DNA from: Acidihalobacter prosperus
Lineage (GTDB): Bacteria > Pseudomonadota > Gammaproteobacteria > DSM-5130 > Acidihalobacteraceae
Assembly: GCF_000754095.2 (NCBI RefSeq)
Contig: NZ_JQSG02000003.1
Coordinates: forward strand, 299,397-363,396
Reading direction: 5' to 3'
Length of the DNA: 64,000 nt
Part shown: positions 28,058 to 37,129 of the stretch, piece by piece
Layout: each line of letters starts with the position of its first letter
Position numbering within the stretch: position 1 is the stretch's first letter
Notes under the pieces: generated by a model
The model's database searches: none
Seen by the model: only the letters and a program-made list of their open reading frames with translations
Told to the model about the DNA's origin: nothing
Program-made: the position numbers and the translations under genes

Positions 28058-28094
28058 AAAAAAGGCACCCCTCCGGCCATGACGGAGAGGTGCC
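28058..28094 (-). terminator. Rho-independent terminator of the branched-chain-type ABC operon
   Basis: A 12-bp stem with one mismatch (GGCACCTCTCCG pairing with CGGAGGGGTGCC) is followed on the minus strand by TTTTTT. It lies 11 bp after the stop of the 28105-29376 gene. Confidence 0.9.
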
Positions 28095-28104
28095 CGAGCT
28101 GGGT

Positions 28105-29376
28105 TTACTTCAGACCCAACTGCTTGGTGATCTTTGCGATCTTCTCGGCGCTGAGCGTCTGCTTGTTGACGATCTGGCCGCCCTCGACCTGCCAGACCAC
28201 CTCAGGCCCCTGCACGTCACCCTGCGGGTCAAAATGCAGATCGCCGGAGGCGCCGACATAACGGATCTTCTTGCCCTCCGCCAGCAGCATGCGCGCCTTC
28301 TTGAAACCGGCAACGCCGGCCTCGACGGGCGTACCCTTCGGGTCGCTGGTCACGCCGCGGATATGATCCTTGATGCAACTGCCGGTCTTGCACTTGCCCG
28401 CCTCCATCGCCAGAGCGATGCTGGCCACGGCGTCGTAGGCATTGGTGTCATAGGGCTGCGTGAAACCGGTACCGTAGGCCGCCTTGAATGCCTTTTCGAC
28501 GATCGGCAGGCTCGGCGTCTTCATGCTGCCGGGCACCGTGCCCCAGACGTGGCCATCGAGGTACTTGGCACCGATGCTGGTGACGAACTGAGGCGCGTTG
28601 AGGGCGTCGGGGAACAGATATTTCTGCGCGCCACCGTTGCTGATCCACTCACGCAGGATGGTCGCGCCCTCGTTCGGGTAGGCCACCAGGAACAAGGCCT
28701 GCGGGTGACCTTCCAGCGCCTTGGCCACCTCGGAGCGGTAGGAAGGCTGCTCGGGGTTGTACACCACCATCGAGGTCACCTTGCCGCCGTAGGCGCTGAA
28801 GGCTTCCTTGAAGCGGTCCGCCAGACCCTGACCGTAGGGATTGTTCAGGTAGATCACGGCCACCTTCTTGAGATGCGCCTTTTCCTTGGCCACATAGGCC
28901 ATGGCCACGCCCTGCAGCGCGTCGGAAGGACAGGTACGGAACCAGTAGCCGCCGGTCTTGCCGTCCTTGGCCAGCTGGGTGAACGCCGGCGAAGTCGAAC
29001 CCGCGGAAATCTGCACCACGCCGGCTGGCGCGGTGGCGGAGGTCAGGATCGCCATCGACACGCCGCTTGAATAGGCGCCGACCATGGCCGGGACATGGTT
29101 GATGTCGATCAACTTCTTGGCCGCGTCGACACCGACCGAAGGACGCGTCTGCGAATCGTAGACCACCGCCTTGAGCTTGCAGCCGTTGACGCCGCCGGCC
29201 TTGTTGAAGTCCTCGACCGCCAGCTGCACGGCCTTGACGTTTTCCTGCCCGGTCGCGCTCAGCGAGCCGGTCAGGGGCAGCACGGCGCCGATCGGAATCG
29301 TGCAGTCCTCGGCAGCATGGCCGACCAACGGCAAAGCAGCCAGCAGGGCGGTCGCCAGGTAAGTTTTGTAGCGCAT
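28105..29376 (-). CDS. Branched-chain/amide-type ABC binding protein (second in operon)
   Basis: A 423-residue periplasmic binding protein of the Leu/Ile/Val family (Peripla_BP_6). It has a signal peptide ending VGHAAE, the motif GAVLPLTGSLSATGQENVKA, ASGSTSP-type ligand loop ISAGSTSPAFTQLA, and YLNNPYGQGLADRFKEAF. It is close in sequence to the protein at 29627-30901 and less so to 54315-55595. GAGGAG precedes the ATG. The 250-bp gap before it has no clear promoter, so it may be read from the upstream operon. Ligand unknown; amino acids, urea or amides are all possible. Confidence 0.9.
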   Translation of the reverse strand: MRYKTYLATALLAALPLVGHAAEDCTIPIGAVLPLTGSLSATGQENVKAVQLAVEDFNKAGGVNGCKLKAVVYDSQTRPSVGVDAAKKLIDINHVPAMVGAYSSGVSMAILTSATAPAGVVQISAGSTSPAFTQLAKDGKTGGYWFRTCPSDALQGVAMAYVAKEKAHLKKVAVIYLNNPYGQGLADRFKEAFSAYGGKVTSMVVYNPEQPSYRSEVAKALEGHPQALFLVAYPNEGATILREWISNGGAQKYLFPDALNAPQFVTSIGAKYLDGHVWGTVPGSMKTPSLPIVEKAFKAAYGTGFTQPYDTNAYDAVASIALAMEAGKCKTGSCIKDHIRGVTSDPKGTPVEAGVAGFKKARMLLAEGKKIRYVGASGDLHFDPQGDVQGPEVVWQVEGGQIVNKQTLSAEKIAKITKQLGLK

Positions 29377-29626
29377 TCGTGTATCTCCTCGTCAATGAGA
29401 AAAGCGAAACAGCCGAGTTATGCGGGGAGCTCTCCCCGACGTTGATGCTCGACCCCTCCTGGCGCGCATCTCCACTCGGTCTTTCCCGTCTGAGACGGGT
29501 ACCGCGGTGTTTCCCGACACGTATCCGCGTCCCTGTGACGTCCCCTTCGGGGGATCTCGCGGCGCCCGGGCCTTGCACCCGGACGCCGCCCACAGTTTCT
29601 GCAACTACCTTAACCCACGCCGGGTT

Positions 29627-30901
29627 TTACTTGGCGTATTTCTTCAGCACCTTGTTGATCGCGTCGACCTTGATCATGCCGGTTTCCGCCACCTTGCCGT
29701 CCTTGACCGACCACACCACCATCGGCGCCGTGACGTCGCCGTACTGGTCGAAGGTGAGGGGACCGGAAGTACCGACATAGTGGATCTTCTTGCCTTCCTT
29801 GAGCAGCATGCTGGCCTTCTTGAAGCCGTCGACACCGGCATAGATCGTAGTGCCGCCGGAGCCGGTCACCTTGCGGATGTTGTCGCGGATCATCGGAGCC
29901 TTGTCGCTCTTGGCGGACTCCATCGCCAGCGCCGCGATCATCACCGCGTCATAGGCGTTGGTCATATAGGCCTGTGTCGGATAGCTGCCATGCGCCTTCT
30001 TGAAGTTCTCCTTGAAGGTTGCCAGCGAAGGCGTCTTCTCGGAACCCGCGGCGGTGCCGTATACGGTCTTCAGGTACTTGGCGCCGACGTCGTCGACGAA
30101 CTTCTGCGACTCAAGGCCGTCAGGCAGCAGGAAGGTCATCGGACCGCCGGCGGAGATCCACTCACGCGCCACCGTGGTGCCGTCGCCCGGATAGCCGACC
30201 AGGAACAGCGCCTGCGGCTTGCCACCCATGGCCTGATTGACCTCGGAGCGATAGGAAGGCTGCTTGTCGTTGTAAGGCACTTCGGCCGTGACCTTGCCAC
30301 CCATCTTCTTGAAATATTCCGCAAACTTGCCGGCAAGACCGGTGCCGTAGGGATTGTTGATGTACATCACGGCCACGCGCTTGAGGCCGTTCTTGTGCGC
30401 CAGCATTGCCATGGCGGTACCCTGCAGCGCATCCGAAGGCACCGTGCGGAACCAGTAGCCGCCGGTACGGCCTTCCTTGGCCAGCTGGGTAAAGGTCGGC
30501 GAGGTCGAGGCGGGCGAAATCTGCACCACGTGCGCCGAGCTGGTGACCGAGGTCAGGATGGCCATGCTGACGCCGCTGGACAGCGCGCCGATGATGACCG
30601 GCACATGATTGATGTCGACCAGCTTCTTGGCGGCATCGACACCGACGGCAGGATTCGTCTGATCGTCATACAGCGCCAGCTTGAGCGTGCAGCCATTGAC
30701 GCCACCCGCGGCGTTGATGTCGCTGACCGCCAGCTGGGCGCCCTCGCCGATCTGCTGACCCAGCGCGCCCAGCGAACCAGTCAGCGCCATCACACCGCCG
30801 ATCGTGGTCGTGCAGGCTGCCTGCGCATTGAATGCGGCCATCGACAGCGCACCGGCCGCCATGCCCGTGACGATCGACTTCGTCAGTTTTTTGGAAAGCA
30901 T
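29627..30901 (-). CDS. Branched-chain/amide-type ABC binding protein (first in operon)
   Basis: A 424-residue Peripla_BP_6 protein with a signal peptide ending FNAQA. Family motifs are GGVMALTGSLGALGQQIGEG, ISPASTSPTFTQLAKEG and YINNPYGTGLAGKFAEYF. The ATG at 30901 is preferred because AGGGG lies eight bases before it; codons further upstream overlap that site. It follows livM-type gene by 154 bp with a GC-rich hairpin between. The two adjacent binding proteins probably share one membrane complex and broaden its ligand range. Confidence 0.9.
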   Translation of the reverse strand: MLSKKLTKSIVTGMAAGALSMAAFNAQAACTTTIGGVMALTGSLGALGQQIGEGAQLAVSDINAAGGVNGCTLKLALYDDQTNPAVGVDAAKKLVDINHVPVIIGALSSGVSMAILTSVTSSAHVVQISPASTSPTFTQLAKEGRTGGYWFRTVPSDALQGTAMAMLAHKNGLKRVAVMYINNPYGTGLAGKFAEYFKKMGGKVTAEVPYNDKQPSYRSEVNQAMGGKPQALFLVGYPGDGTTVAREWISAGGPMTFLLPDGLESQKFVDDVGAKYLKTVYGTAAGSEKTPSLATFKENFKKAHGSYPTQAYMTNAYDAVMIAALAMESAKSDKAPMIRDNIRKVTGSGGTTIYAGVDGFKKASMLLKEGKKIHYVGTSGPLTFDQYGDVTAPMVVWSVKDGKVAETGMIKVDAINKVLKKYAK

Positions 30902-31020
30902 GTCATTACCCCTCATCAAGGTCCATTAGAAGGACACGTCGTTAACAGCAATTGAATCGTTTAGCCCTGTATCCCCCAACCAGCTTTACGGTTATTGTGC
31001 TTATACGATCCGCTTACGGG

Positions 31021-31049
31021 GCCGGCGCGCGCCCGGGGCGCGCGCCGGC
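31021..31049 (-). terminator. GC-rich hairpin after the LivM-type permease
   Basis: Thirteen-base perfect arms (GCCGGCGCGCGCC and complement) enclose CGG, seven bases after the permease stop. No T-run follows, so partial termination or transcript protection is more likely than full termination. It separates the permease/ATPase part from the two binding-protein genes. Confidence 0.65.
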
Positions 31050-31055
31050 TCGACC

Positions 31056-32009
31056 TCAGGGCGCCTGCTTGGCGCCCGGTATGATCGCCCGTCGGTTCCC
31101 CATGATCCCCTTGGGCTTGAAGATCAGCGTCACCATCAGTACCAGTCCGATCAGGATGATCTGGAAGGCGCCGCCCTTGACCTGCAGGCTGGCGGGCAGG
31201 ATCGACTGCACCAGCGTGCCGCTGCCGCTCCACAGCATCCACACCAGCAAGGCGCCCAGTATCGCGCCGCGATTGTTGCCGCTGCCGCCGATGATCAGCA
31301 TGGCCCAGATCTGGAAGGTCAGCACCGGCTGGAAGTCCTGCGGGCTGATGTACTTGATGAAGCAGGCGTAGAACGCGCCGCCGAGACCCATGATCATCGA
31401 GCCGATCACGAAGGACTGCAGGCGGTAGCTGAACGCGTTCTTGCCGACCGAGCTGGCCGCCGTCTCGTCCTCGCGAATCGCCATCAATACCCGCCCCCAG
31501 GGCGAATGCACCATGCGCTCCAGGGCGATATACACCACCAGCAGCACGATCAGCACCATCGCCAGGAAGAACAGGTTGTAATCGAAGTTCGATTCGAAGG
31601 TATTCGCCAACGGCTGCGGGATGTTGTAGAGCCCCTGCGTGCCGCCGGTCAGCCACTGCATGTTCATGGCCACCAGCTGGATGCTGAAGGCGATGCCGAT
31701 GGTCGCGATCGCGAGATAGTCATCGCGCAGCCGCAGCGTCGGGAAGCCGATGATCAGTGCCGCGATACCGGTGACGATCATCGCGGCGATCATGCTCAGC
31801 GGTATCGGCACGTCGAAGCCGCCGAGGTGATTCGTCGTCGGTGAGCTCGCCAGAATCGCGTAGGTGTACGCGCCCACCGCGAAGAAGCCGGCCACACCGA
31901 TATTGAACAGTCCGGTATAGCCCCACTGCAGGTTCAGACCCAGCGACACGATCCCGTAGATCGCCGCGAGAATCAGGAAAAAGACGAGATAGGAAATCAC
32001 GCCGCTCAT
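31056..32009 (-). CDS. Branched-chain-type ABC permease (LivM-like)
   Basis: A 317-residue permease with 8-10 helices. LivM motifs include LGLNLQWGYTGLFNIGVAGFFAVGAYTYA and RLRDDYLAIATIGIAFSIQ (split here into shorter blocks: WGYTGLFNIGVAGFFA, RLRDDYLAIATIG), IREDETAASSVGKN and LIIGGSGNNRGAILGA. The start overlaps the livH-type stop by 4 bp. It pairs with the LivH-type permease below. Confidence 0.93.
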   Translation of the reverse strand: MSGVISYLVFFLILAAIYGIVSLGLNLQWGYTGLFNIGVAGFFAVGAYTYAILASSPTTNHLGGFDVPIPLSMIAAMIVTGIAALIIGFPTLRLRDDYLAIATIGIAFSIQLVAMNMQWLTGGTQGLYNIPQPLANTFESNFDYNLFFLAMVLIVLLVVYIALERMVHSPWGRVLMAIREDETAASSVGKNAFSYRLQSFVIGSMIMGLGGAFYACFIKYISPQDFQPVLTFQIWAMLIIGGSGNNRGAILGALLVWMLWSGSGTLVQSILPASLQVKGGAFQIILIGLVLMVTLIFKPKGIMGNRRAIIPGAKQAP

Positions 32010-32905
32010 TTCTTTTCTCCCAGAATACCGGTCGGGCGCACGAGCAGGACCACGATCATGATCACGAAGGCCACCGCCGGCTTGTATGCGGGCGAGATGA
32101 ACATGACCGACACGTCCTGTGCGATGCCGATGACGAGACCGCCCAGCACCGCGCCGTAGACGCTGCCGATGCCGCCGAGAATCGCCGCCGCAAACAGCGG
32201 CAGCACGAGGTTGAAGCCCATCTCGGGCAGTATCTGCACGGTCAGACCGAAAAACATGCCACCGACGGCCGCCAGCGAGGCACCGACCACCCAGGTCCAG
32301 CGCATCACGCCCTGCACGTTGATCCCCGTGACCTGCGCCAGCGCGAGATTGTCGGCGGTGGCGCGCATCGCCTTGCCCAGCTTGGTCCGCGTGAGGAACA
32401 GGTGCAGCGCCACCACCAGCACCACGGCCAGCGCCACCACGAAGATCTGATCGGGCGTCATGCGCACCCCCGGCAGGATTTCGCGCGTGATCTGGATGCT
32501 GTTGTTGTAGTAGCGCGGCTCGGGTCCGAAGAACACCACGATGAAGTTGCGCAGCAGCAGCGAAGCGCCGAAGGAGGCGAACACCAGTGCCACCTGGATG
32601 TTGCTGCGCCGCAGTGGCCGGAACACCAGCCAGTCGACCAGCAGTGCGAGTCCGCTGGTCAGCACCGCGGCGCCCACCAGGGCGACTATGAAAGGCCAGC
32701 CGAAGGACAGCGGCCCGAAGGTTCCCCCCTGCACTCCGGCAAAGGCCATCACGAACACCAGACCGAAGTAGGCGCCCCAGGAAAGCAGGGAACCGTGCGC
32801 GAAGTTGGCGAAGTTGAGGATGTTGTAGGTCAGGGTCAGGCCGATCGCGCCGAGCGCGATGGTCGAACCGAGGACGATGCCGTCCGCAAGATACTGGCCG
32901 ATCAT
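32006..32905 (-). CDS. Branched-chain-type ABC permease (LivH-like)
   Basis: A 299-residue permease with LivH features: LADGIVLGSTIALGAIGLTL, YNILNFANFAHGSLL, MRATADNLALAQVTGIN and GGIGSVYGAVLGGLVIG. It overlaps the LivF-type ATPase by 4 bp upstream and the LivM-type permease by 4 bp downstream, so all are translationally coupled. A GGGGGG site precedes the ATG. Confidence 0.93.
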   Translation of the reverse strand: MIGQYLADGIVLGSTIALGAIGLTLTYNILNFANFAHGSLLSWGAYFGLVFVMAFAGVQGGTFGPLSFGWPFIVALVGAAVLTSGLALLVDWLVFRPLRRSNIQVALVFASFGASLLLRNFIVVFFGPEPRYYNNSIQITREILPGVRMTPDQIFVVALAVVLVVALHLFLTRTKLGKAMRATADNLALAQVTGINVQGVMRWTWVVGASLAAVGGMFFGLTVQILPEMGFNLVLPLFAAAILGGIGSVYGAVLGGLVIGIAQDVSVMFISPAYKPAVAFVIMIVVLLVRPTGILGEKK

Positions 32906-33630
32906 AGCAATCCCCCCTTGGAGCCGAGGTACAGCTCGCCGATCTCGGGGTTGCGCAGCAGCGCATCCGCCTTGTCCATGATTTGCTCCTTGCCTTCCGC
33001 CAGGACGTAACCCCGATCCGAAATCATCAGGCCGGCCTTGGCATTCTGTTCCACCATCAGGATGGTGACGCCGGTATCGCGCACCTCCTGGACATTCTTG
33101 AAGACCATGCCCACCAGCTTCGGCGAAAGCCCCGCGGAGGGCTCATCCAGCATCAGCAGCTTGGGACTGACCATCAGCGCGCGCCCGAACGCGACCATCT
33201 GCCGCTGACCGCCGGACAGCTTGCCCGCCGGATGATGGCGCAGTCGCGCAAGATCCGGGAACAGCTCGTAGGTTTCTTCAAGGCGCTGCTCCAGACCTTC
33301 CTTGCGCGTGTAGGCGCCCATCTCGAGATTTTCCTGCACGCTCAGGCGCGCAAAGACATTGTTGGTCTGCGGCACGTAGGCCAGGCCCTGCTGCACCATG
33401 GTGTGAGGTGCCAGCGCGGTGATGTCGCGGTCTTCCAGGGTGACCTTGCCCGAGAACACGGGCACCAGCCCGGCAATGGATTTGATCAGCGTCGACTTGC
33501 CGGCCCCGTTGGGGCCCAGCACCGTGACGATCTCGCCCGGCATGACCTCGATGGTCGCGCCACGCAGGATCGGCACGCCCGGCGTATAGCCGGCGACGAG
33601 GTTGTCGACCTTGAGCATCGGTTCACTCAT
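32902..33630 (-). CDS. Branched-chain-type ABC ATPase (LivF-like)
   Basis: The 242-residue ATPase shows Walker A TVLGPNGAGKSTLIKS, the LivF hallmark GLAYVPQTNNVFARLSVQEN, signature LSGGQRQMVAFGRAL and Walker B LLMLDEPSAGLSP. The ATG at 33630 follows GGGAGG. It overlaps the LivG-type gene by 8 bp. Confidence 0.94.
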   Translation of the reverse strand: MSEPMLKVDNLVAGYTPGVPILRGATIEVMPGEIVTVLGPNGAGKSTLIKSIAGLVPVFSGKVTLEDRDITALAPHTMVQQGLAYVPQTNNVFARLSVQENLEMGAYTRKEGLEQRLEETYELFPDLARLRHHPAGKLSGGQRQMVAFGRALMVSPKLLMLDEPSAGLSPKLVGMVFKNVQEVRDTGVTILMVEQNAKAGLMISDRGYVLAEGKEQIMDKADALLRNPEIGELYLGSKGGLL

Positions 33631-34384
33631 CGGGGCTACCTCCCAGATAGGCATCGAGCACACGCGGGTCGGTGCGCACCGTTTCCGCGTTGCCTTCCAT
33701 CAGCAGGCGGCCATTGGCCATCACCAGGATGGGATCGCACAGGTTCATGACCATATCCATGTTGTGTTCGATCAGCAGGAAGGTGATGCCCTTCTCGTGC
33801 AGCTCGCGGATGCGGTCGATGATTTCGGCAAGCAGCGACGGATTCACGCCCGCACCCGGCTCGTCGAGCAGGATCAGTTGCGGGTCGGCCATCAACGCGC
33901 GGCCGATCTCGACCAGCTTCTGTTGACCGCCGGACAGGTTCTTCGCCTGCTCGTGAGTCACGCGTTCGAGATTGAGGAACTTGAGCGTTTCGCGCGCCTT
34001 GTCGTGGATGTCCTGCTCCTGCTGACGCACGCGTCCACGGCGGAACCAGTTGTTCCAGAACCGCTCGCCGTACTGGCGCGCGGGGACCACCATGAGGTTT
34101 TCAAGCACGCTCATGTCCGGAAAGGGTCTTGGAATCTGGAAGGTACGCACCAAACCCTTGTGGAAGATGCGGTGGGGCGAGAGGCCGCCGATGGCCTCTC
34201 CGTTGAAGGCGATGCTGCCCCGGGTCGGCTTGTAGACGCCGGCGATCGTATTGAAGAGGGTGGTCTTGCCCGCCCCGTTCGGACCGATCAATCCGGTGAT
34301 GGTGTTTTTGCGTAGGGTGAAGGAGACACTGTCGATGGCCTGCAGGCCGCCGAAATCCTTCCCCAGGTCGGTGACCTCTAGCAT
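33623..34384 (-). CDS. Branched-chain-type ABC ATPase (LivG-like)
   Basis: The 253-residue ATPase has Walker A LIGPNGAGKTTLFNTIAG, the LivG hallmark VRTFQIPRPFPDMSVLENL, signature LSGGQQKLVEIGRAL and Walker B LILLDEPGAGVNP. It is the first gene of the operon. The 259-bp region 34385-34643 upstream contains no gene and no sigma-54 site that I can find, so its promoter is unassigned. Confidence 0.94.
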   Translation of the reverse strand: MLEVTDLGKDFGGLQAIDSVSFTLRKNTITGLIGPNGAGKTTLFNTIAGVYKPTRGSIAFNGEAIGGLSPHRIFHKGLVRTFQIPRPFPDMSVLENLMVVPARQYGERFWNNWFRRGRVRQQEQDIHDKARETLKFLNLERVTHEQAKNLSGGQQKLVEIGRALMADPQLILLDEPGAGVNPSLLAEIIDRIRELHEKGITFLLIEHNMDMVMNLCDPILVMANGRLLMEGNAETVRTDPRVLDAYLGGSPDE

Positions 34385-34643
34385 TTCGTGTCCTCGTGTG
34401 CGGGGCAGCGCCATGCCGCCGAACGGGTCGCTCGGACACGCCGAATCAAGTTGATATTCATGGCTATTTGAAGATGGCTGCTCGGTAGTACGTCAATTGA
34501 ACATCCCGGGTCATGCCCATGGCACAATCCGGGGCCAGGTGGCCATACGAGCCGCGTCCGGAAATCCGCGGACCGGATCGGGAAGCCGTCGGCGGAGGCT
34601 CCAGTACCCCGCCAGGGCGCCTTTATACACCAACCCCAGAAAC

Positions 34644-34671
34644 AAAACCGGGCGCCCCTGGGGGCACCCGG
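34644..34671 (-). terminator. Rho-independent terminator after porin paralogue 2
   Basis: An 11-bp stem (CCGGGTGCCCC with GGGGCGCCCGG, one wobble pair) is followed by TTTTG on the minus strand. It lies 26 bp after the porin stop. Confidence 0.85.
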
Positions 34672-34696
34672 CATTTTCGCATCGGAACCGAACGGC

Positions 34697-35803
34697 TTAG
34701 AAGCTGTAGTAGCCGCCGACCGCGAACTGACCGTTGGCGCGGGTACCGGAGTTGACCCCGTCCAGACCGCTCACGGCAGCATCCTTGCTGTAGTACTGGT
34801 ACTCGGCGAACAGCGCCACCGCGTCCACCGGCGCGTAGGCCACGCTGAAGGTCGTGAAGGTACCCTTCTTCGGGTTGCTGCCGCTCTGACTGGTCGAGGA
34901 GAACTCGCCCATCAGGGTCCACTTGGGCGCGACCATGTAGCTCGCCCAAAGGTTGACGGTATTGATGGCGTTGTCGTTCTGCGCCGTCGTGGTCGTACCG
35001 TTGTAGATCATGCTGGTGGGCTTGTAGGAGAACAGACCCAGATTCACGGACAGCGGGCCTTCGTTGTAGCTGCCGCGGGCCGCAACCTTGCTCTTCAGGC
35101 GCTCACCGGCGTACTCGTTGATCGGCGTGCCCCACACGGTGGTGGAGGAGGAGGCGCTGTACTCATTCACGCCATCGCCGTACTTCGAGAAGCCGACGTA
35201 GCCGGCTGCGAAGCTGAACGGGCCGGTGGTGTAGGTGCCGGTCAGGGTGAAGTTGGTCTCGTCCTTGGAGCCGCTGGCCGACCCCTTGCTCATGTTGGAC
35301 AGCGAGACCGACATGTTGAAGCCGCCCATCGTCGGGGTGGTGTAGACGATCGCCTTGTCCATCTGCTTGATATCGACGTTGGTCGTGTAGAACCACCAGA
35401 AGGGGTTAAACACGGACACGATGTCGGTGTAGAAAGGCGTGAACGGGCGACCGGCCATGAAGGTGCCCCAATCGCCCTTGGCGCCCAGGAAGGCCGTGTA
35501 GGTGGTCGGCGAGGAACCGCTGCCGGACTTCACCGGGTTCACGTTCATCATGTACTCGTAGATGAAGGTGGTGTCGCCGGACTTGCCGAGATCGCCCTTG
35601 ATGCCGATGCGGCTACCGTCGCTGGAGATGTCGTAGGCGGAACTGTCGCCGGGATTGGCGGTCGGAGAGTTGTAGTAGCCGGCGATGCCCAGGCCACCGA
35701 AAATCGTGGCGGTCGGCGCCGCATGGGCCGCGCCCGCGAATGCCAGACCCATGGCGGCGGCCAGCGCGGCTGCCTTCGGCTTAAACACGTTCTTCACATT
35801 CAT
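34697..35803 (-). CDS. Outer-membrane porin, nitrogen-regulated (paralogue 2)
   Basis: The 368-residue precursor has a signal peptide ending AGAAHA, repeating amphipathic beta strands and a terminal Phe (VGGYYSF). It shares PFWWFY, FSKYGDG, TPINEYAG and YKPTSM with the 15573-16706 porin. The ATG at 35803 lies about ten bases after GGGGGA. Upstream are a sigma-54 promoter and a 17-bp NtrC-type palindrome. It adjoins the branched-chain-type ABC operon and may supply its substrates; specificity is not known. Confidence 0.88.
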   Translation of the reverse strand: MNVKNVFKPKAAALAAAMGLAFAGAAHAAPTATIFGGLGIAGYYNSPTANPGDSSAYDISSDGSRIGIKGDLGKSGDTTFIYEYMMNVNPVKSGSGSSPTTYTAFLGAKGDWGTFMAGRPFTPFYTDIVSVFNPFWWFYTTNVDIKQMDKAIVYTTPTMGGFNMSVSLSNMSKGSASGSKDETNFTLTGTYTTGPFSFAAGYVGFSKYGDGVNEYSASSSTTVWGTPINEYAGERLKSKVAARGSYNEGPLSVNLGLFSYKPTSMIYNGTTTTAQNDNAINTVNLWASYMVAPKWTLMGEFSSTSQSGSNPKKGTFTTFSVAYAPVDAVALFAEYQYYSKDAAVSGLDGVNSGTRANGQFAVGGYYSF

Positions 35804-35907
35804 CACGTAGGATTCCCCCTAGCAAGTTACTAACAGTTGACAACAAAACGCTCTTTACAAGCCATTCGCAGATATCGAATGCGCGTCGAGCGCATGGCCG
35901 ATGGAAA

Positions 35908-35923
35908 AGCACAACTCGTGCCA
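35908..35923 (-). promoter_or_regulatory. Sigma-54 promoter of porin paralogue 2
   Basis: On the minus strand TGGCACGAGTTGTGCT matches TGGCACG-N4-TTGCW with one change (G for T). It lies 105 bp upstream of the porin ATG. Confidence 0.8.
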
Positions 35924-35986
35924 TGTCGCCCAAAACAGCAAAATCAGTCGTTCGAATACGCTTTCAATGCCCATTGAAGCAAGTTA

Positions 35987-36003
35987 TGCACTGCAACAGT
36001 GCA
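35987..36003. promoter_or_regulatory. NtrC-type enhancer site of porin paralogue 2
   Basis: TGCACTGCAACAGTGCA is a 17-bp inverted repeat with 6-bp arms and the TGCAC-N7-GTGCA layout. It lies about 64 bp upstream of the -24 element. Confidence 0.68.
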
Positions 36004-36058
36004 CAAAAGACCCGCTCTCGCACCATTTCGATGACTGCGCGGCGCGATTTTGATACCC

Positions 36059-36081
36059 AATGGTTGTCCGATGCAACCATT
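36059..36081. promoter_or_regulatory. 8-bp inverted repeat between porin 2 and marC
   Basis: AATGGTTG and CAACCATT are perfect arms with a 7-bp spacer. The element lies in the 439-bp divergent gap, about 160 bp upstream of marC and 255 bp upstream of the porin. It does not fit the NtrC pattern and may be the site of another dimeric regulator. Confidence 0.4.
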
Positions 36082-36242
36082 TTAGGCCCAAAACCGAGTT
36101 TCAGACGGGTCATTGTGGTGCGCATGGCACAACCGATGCCCCACAGTGTGGCCTTTTTGCCTCAATCACCCCTGCGGTTTGCAAAGCGCTCTAAACCCGG
36201 CGTATGTTCGCGCGGAATCAACCGGCCAAGGCGAACACCCCC

Positions 36243-36881
36243 ATGTCACCCGACCATCTCACCGACGCATTGCGCGCGCTCATCGCTCTGCTCGCGATCG
36301 TCAATCCGGTCGGCGCGGTACCGATTTTCGTCGCAGTCACCAGCGACCAGACCGCAATCGACCGTCTGCGCACCTCGCGGATCACGGCCATAGCGGTCGG
36401 CATCACGTTACTGGCCGCCGCGCTGGCTGGCCAGTCGATACTGCAACTCTTCGGCATCGATCTCGACGCCTTCCGGGTGGGCGGCGGCCTGCTGATCCTG
36501 TTGATGGCCATACACATGCTCCAGGGCAGCCCCAACCGCGCGCGCAACACCCCGGAGGAGACGCAGGAGGGTGTCGCCAAGGACGACGTCGCCGTCGTGC
36601 CGCTGGCCATTCCGCTGCTGGCCGGCCCCGGCAGCATCTCCACCGTCATCATCACCGCGCAGAACGCACAAGGCTGGTTCGGCTATCTCGCTCTGCTGCT
36701 CAACATTTTCGTCGTCGCCGGCGTCGTCTACGCAACCCTGCGCGCCGCAGTACCGTTGTCCGCCCGCCTGGGCGAAACCGGCATCCGCATCGCCACCCGC
36801 GTCCTCGGACTGCTGTTGGCGGCCATCGCGGTGCAATTCATGGCACTCGGCATCCGCGCCCTGCTGCCCGGCCTCGCCTGA
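36243..36881 (+). CDS. MarC-family integral membrane protein
   Basis: The 212-residue protein has six predicted helices and the MarC signatures LIALLAIVNPVGAVPIFVAV near the N-terminus and VVPLAIPLLAGPGSISTVII in the second half. The family's physiological role is unsettled despite the multiple-antibiotic-resistance name. The ATG at 36243 is chosen by alignment; the ribosome site AAGGCG is weak, and an in-frame ATG at 36204 is possible. It runs toward the tRNA gene. Confidence 0.85.
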   Translation: MSPDHLTDALRALIALLAIVNPVGAVPIFVAVTSDQTAIDRLRTSRITAIAVGITLLAAALAGQSILQLFGIDLDAFRVGGGLLILLMAIHMLQGSPNRARNTPEETQEGVAKDDVAVVPLAIPLLAGPGSISTVIITAQNAQGWFGYLALLLNIFVVAGVVYATLRAAVPLSARLGETGIRIATRVLGLLLAAIAVQFMALGIRALLPGLA

Positions 36882-36896
36882 CGCGGACGGCGGCGA

Positions 36897-36925
36897 TGGA
36901 CGCACCTGCGGCAACGCAGTATGCT
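36897..36925 (+). promoter_or_regulatory. Candidate promoter of tRNA-Arg
   Basis: TGGACG and TATGCT are spaced by 17 bp and end ten bases before the tRNA. Each hexamer matches four of six consensus positions, a typical stable-RNA promoter layout. Confidence 0.45.
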
Positions 36926-36934
36926 TTCCCCCCC

Positions 36935-37011
<77 letters not shown>

Positions 37012-37129
37012 TTTTCCTTCCCTTGCTTTCAACGCCTGTGCATTCCGATCCCATGCCGGAGCGGGCTATGCTCGTGCATGACGCACGTCTCGGCGCGACA
37101 CCGGGACCGACAATAAAGGGGAGCCCGCC

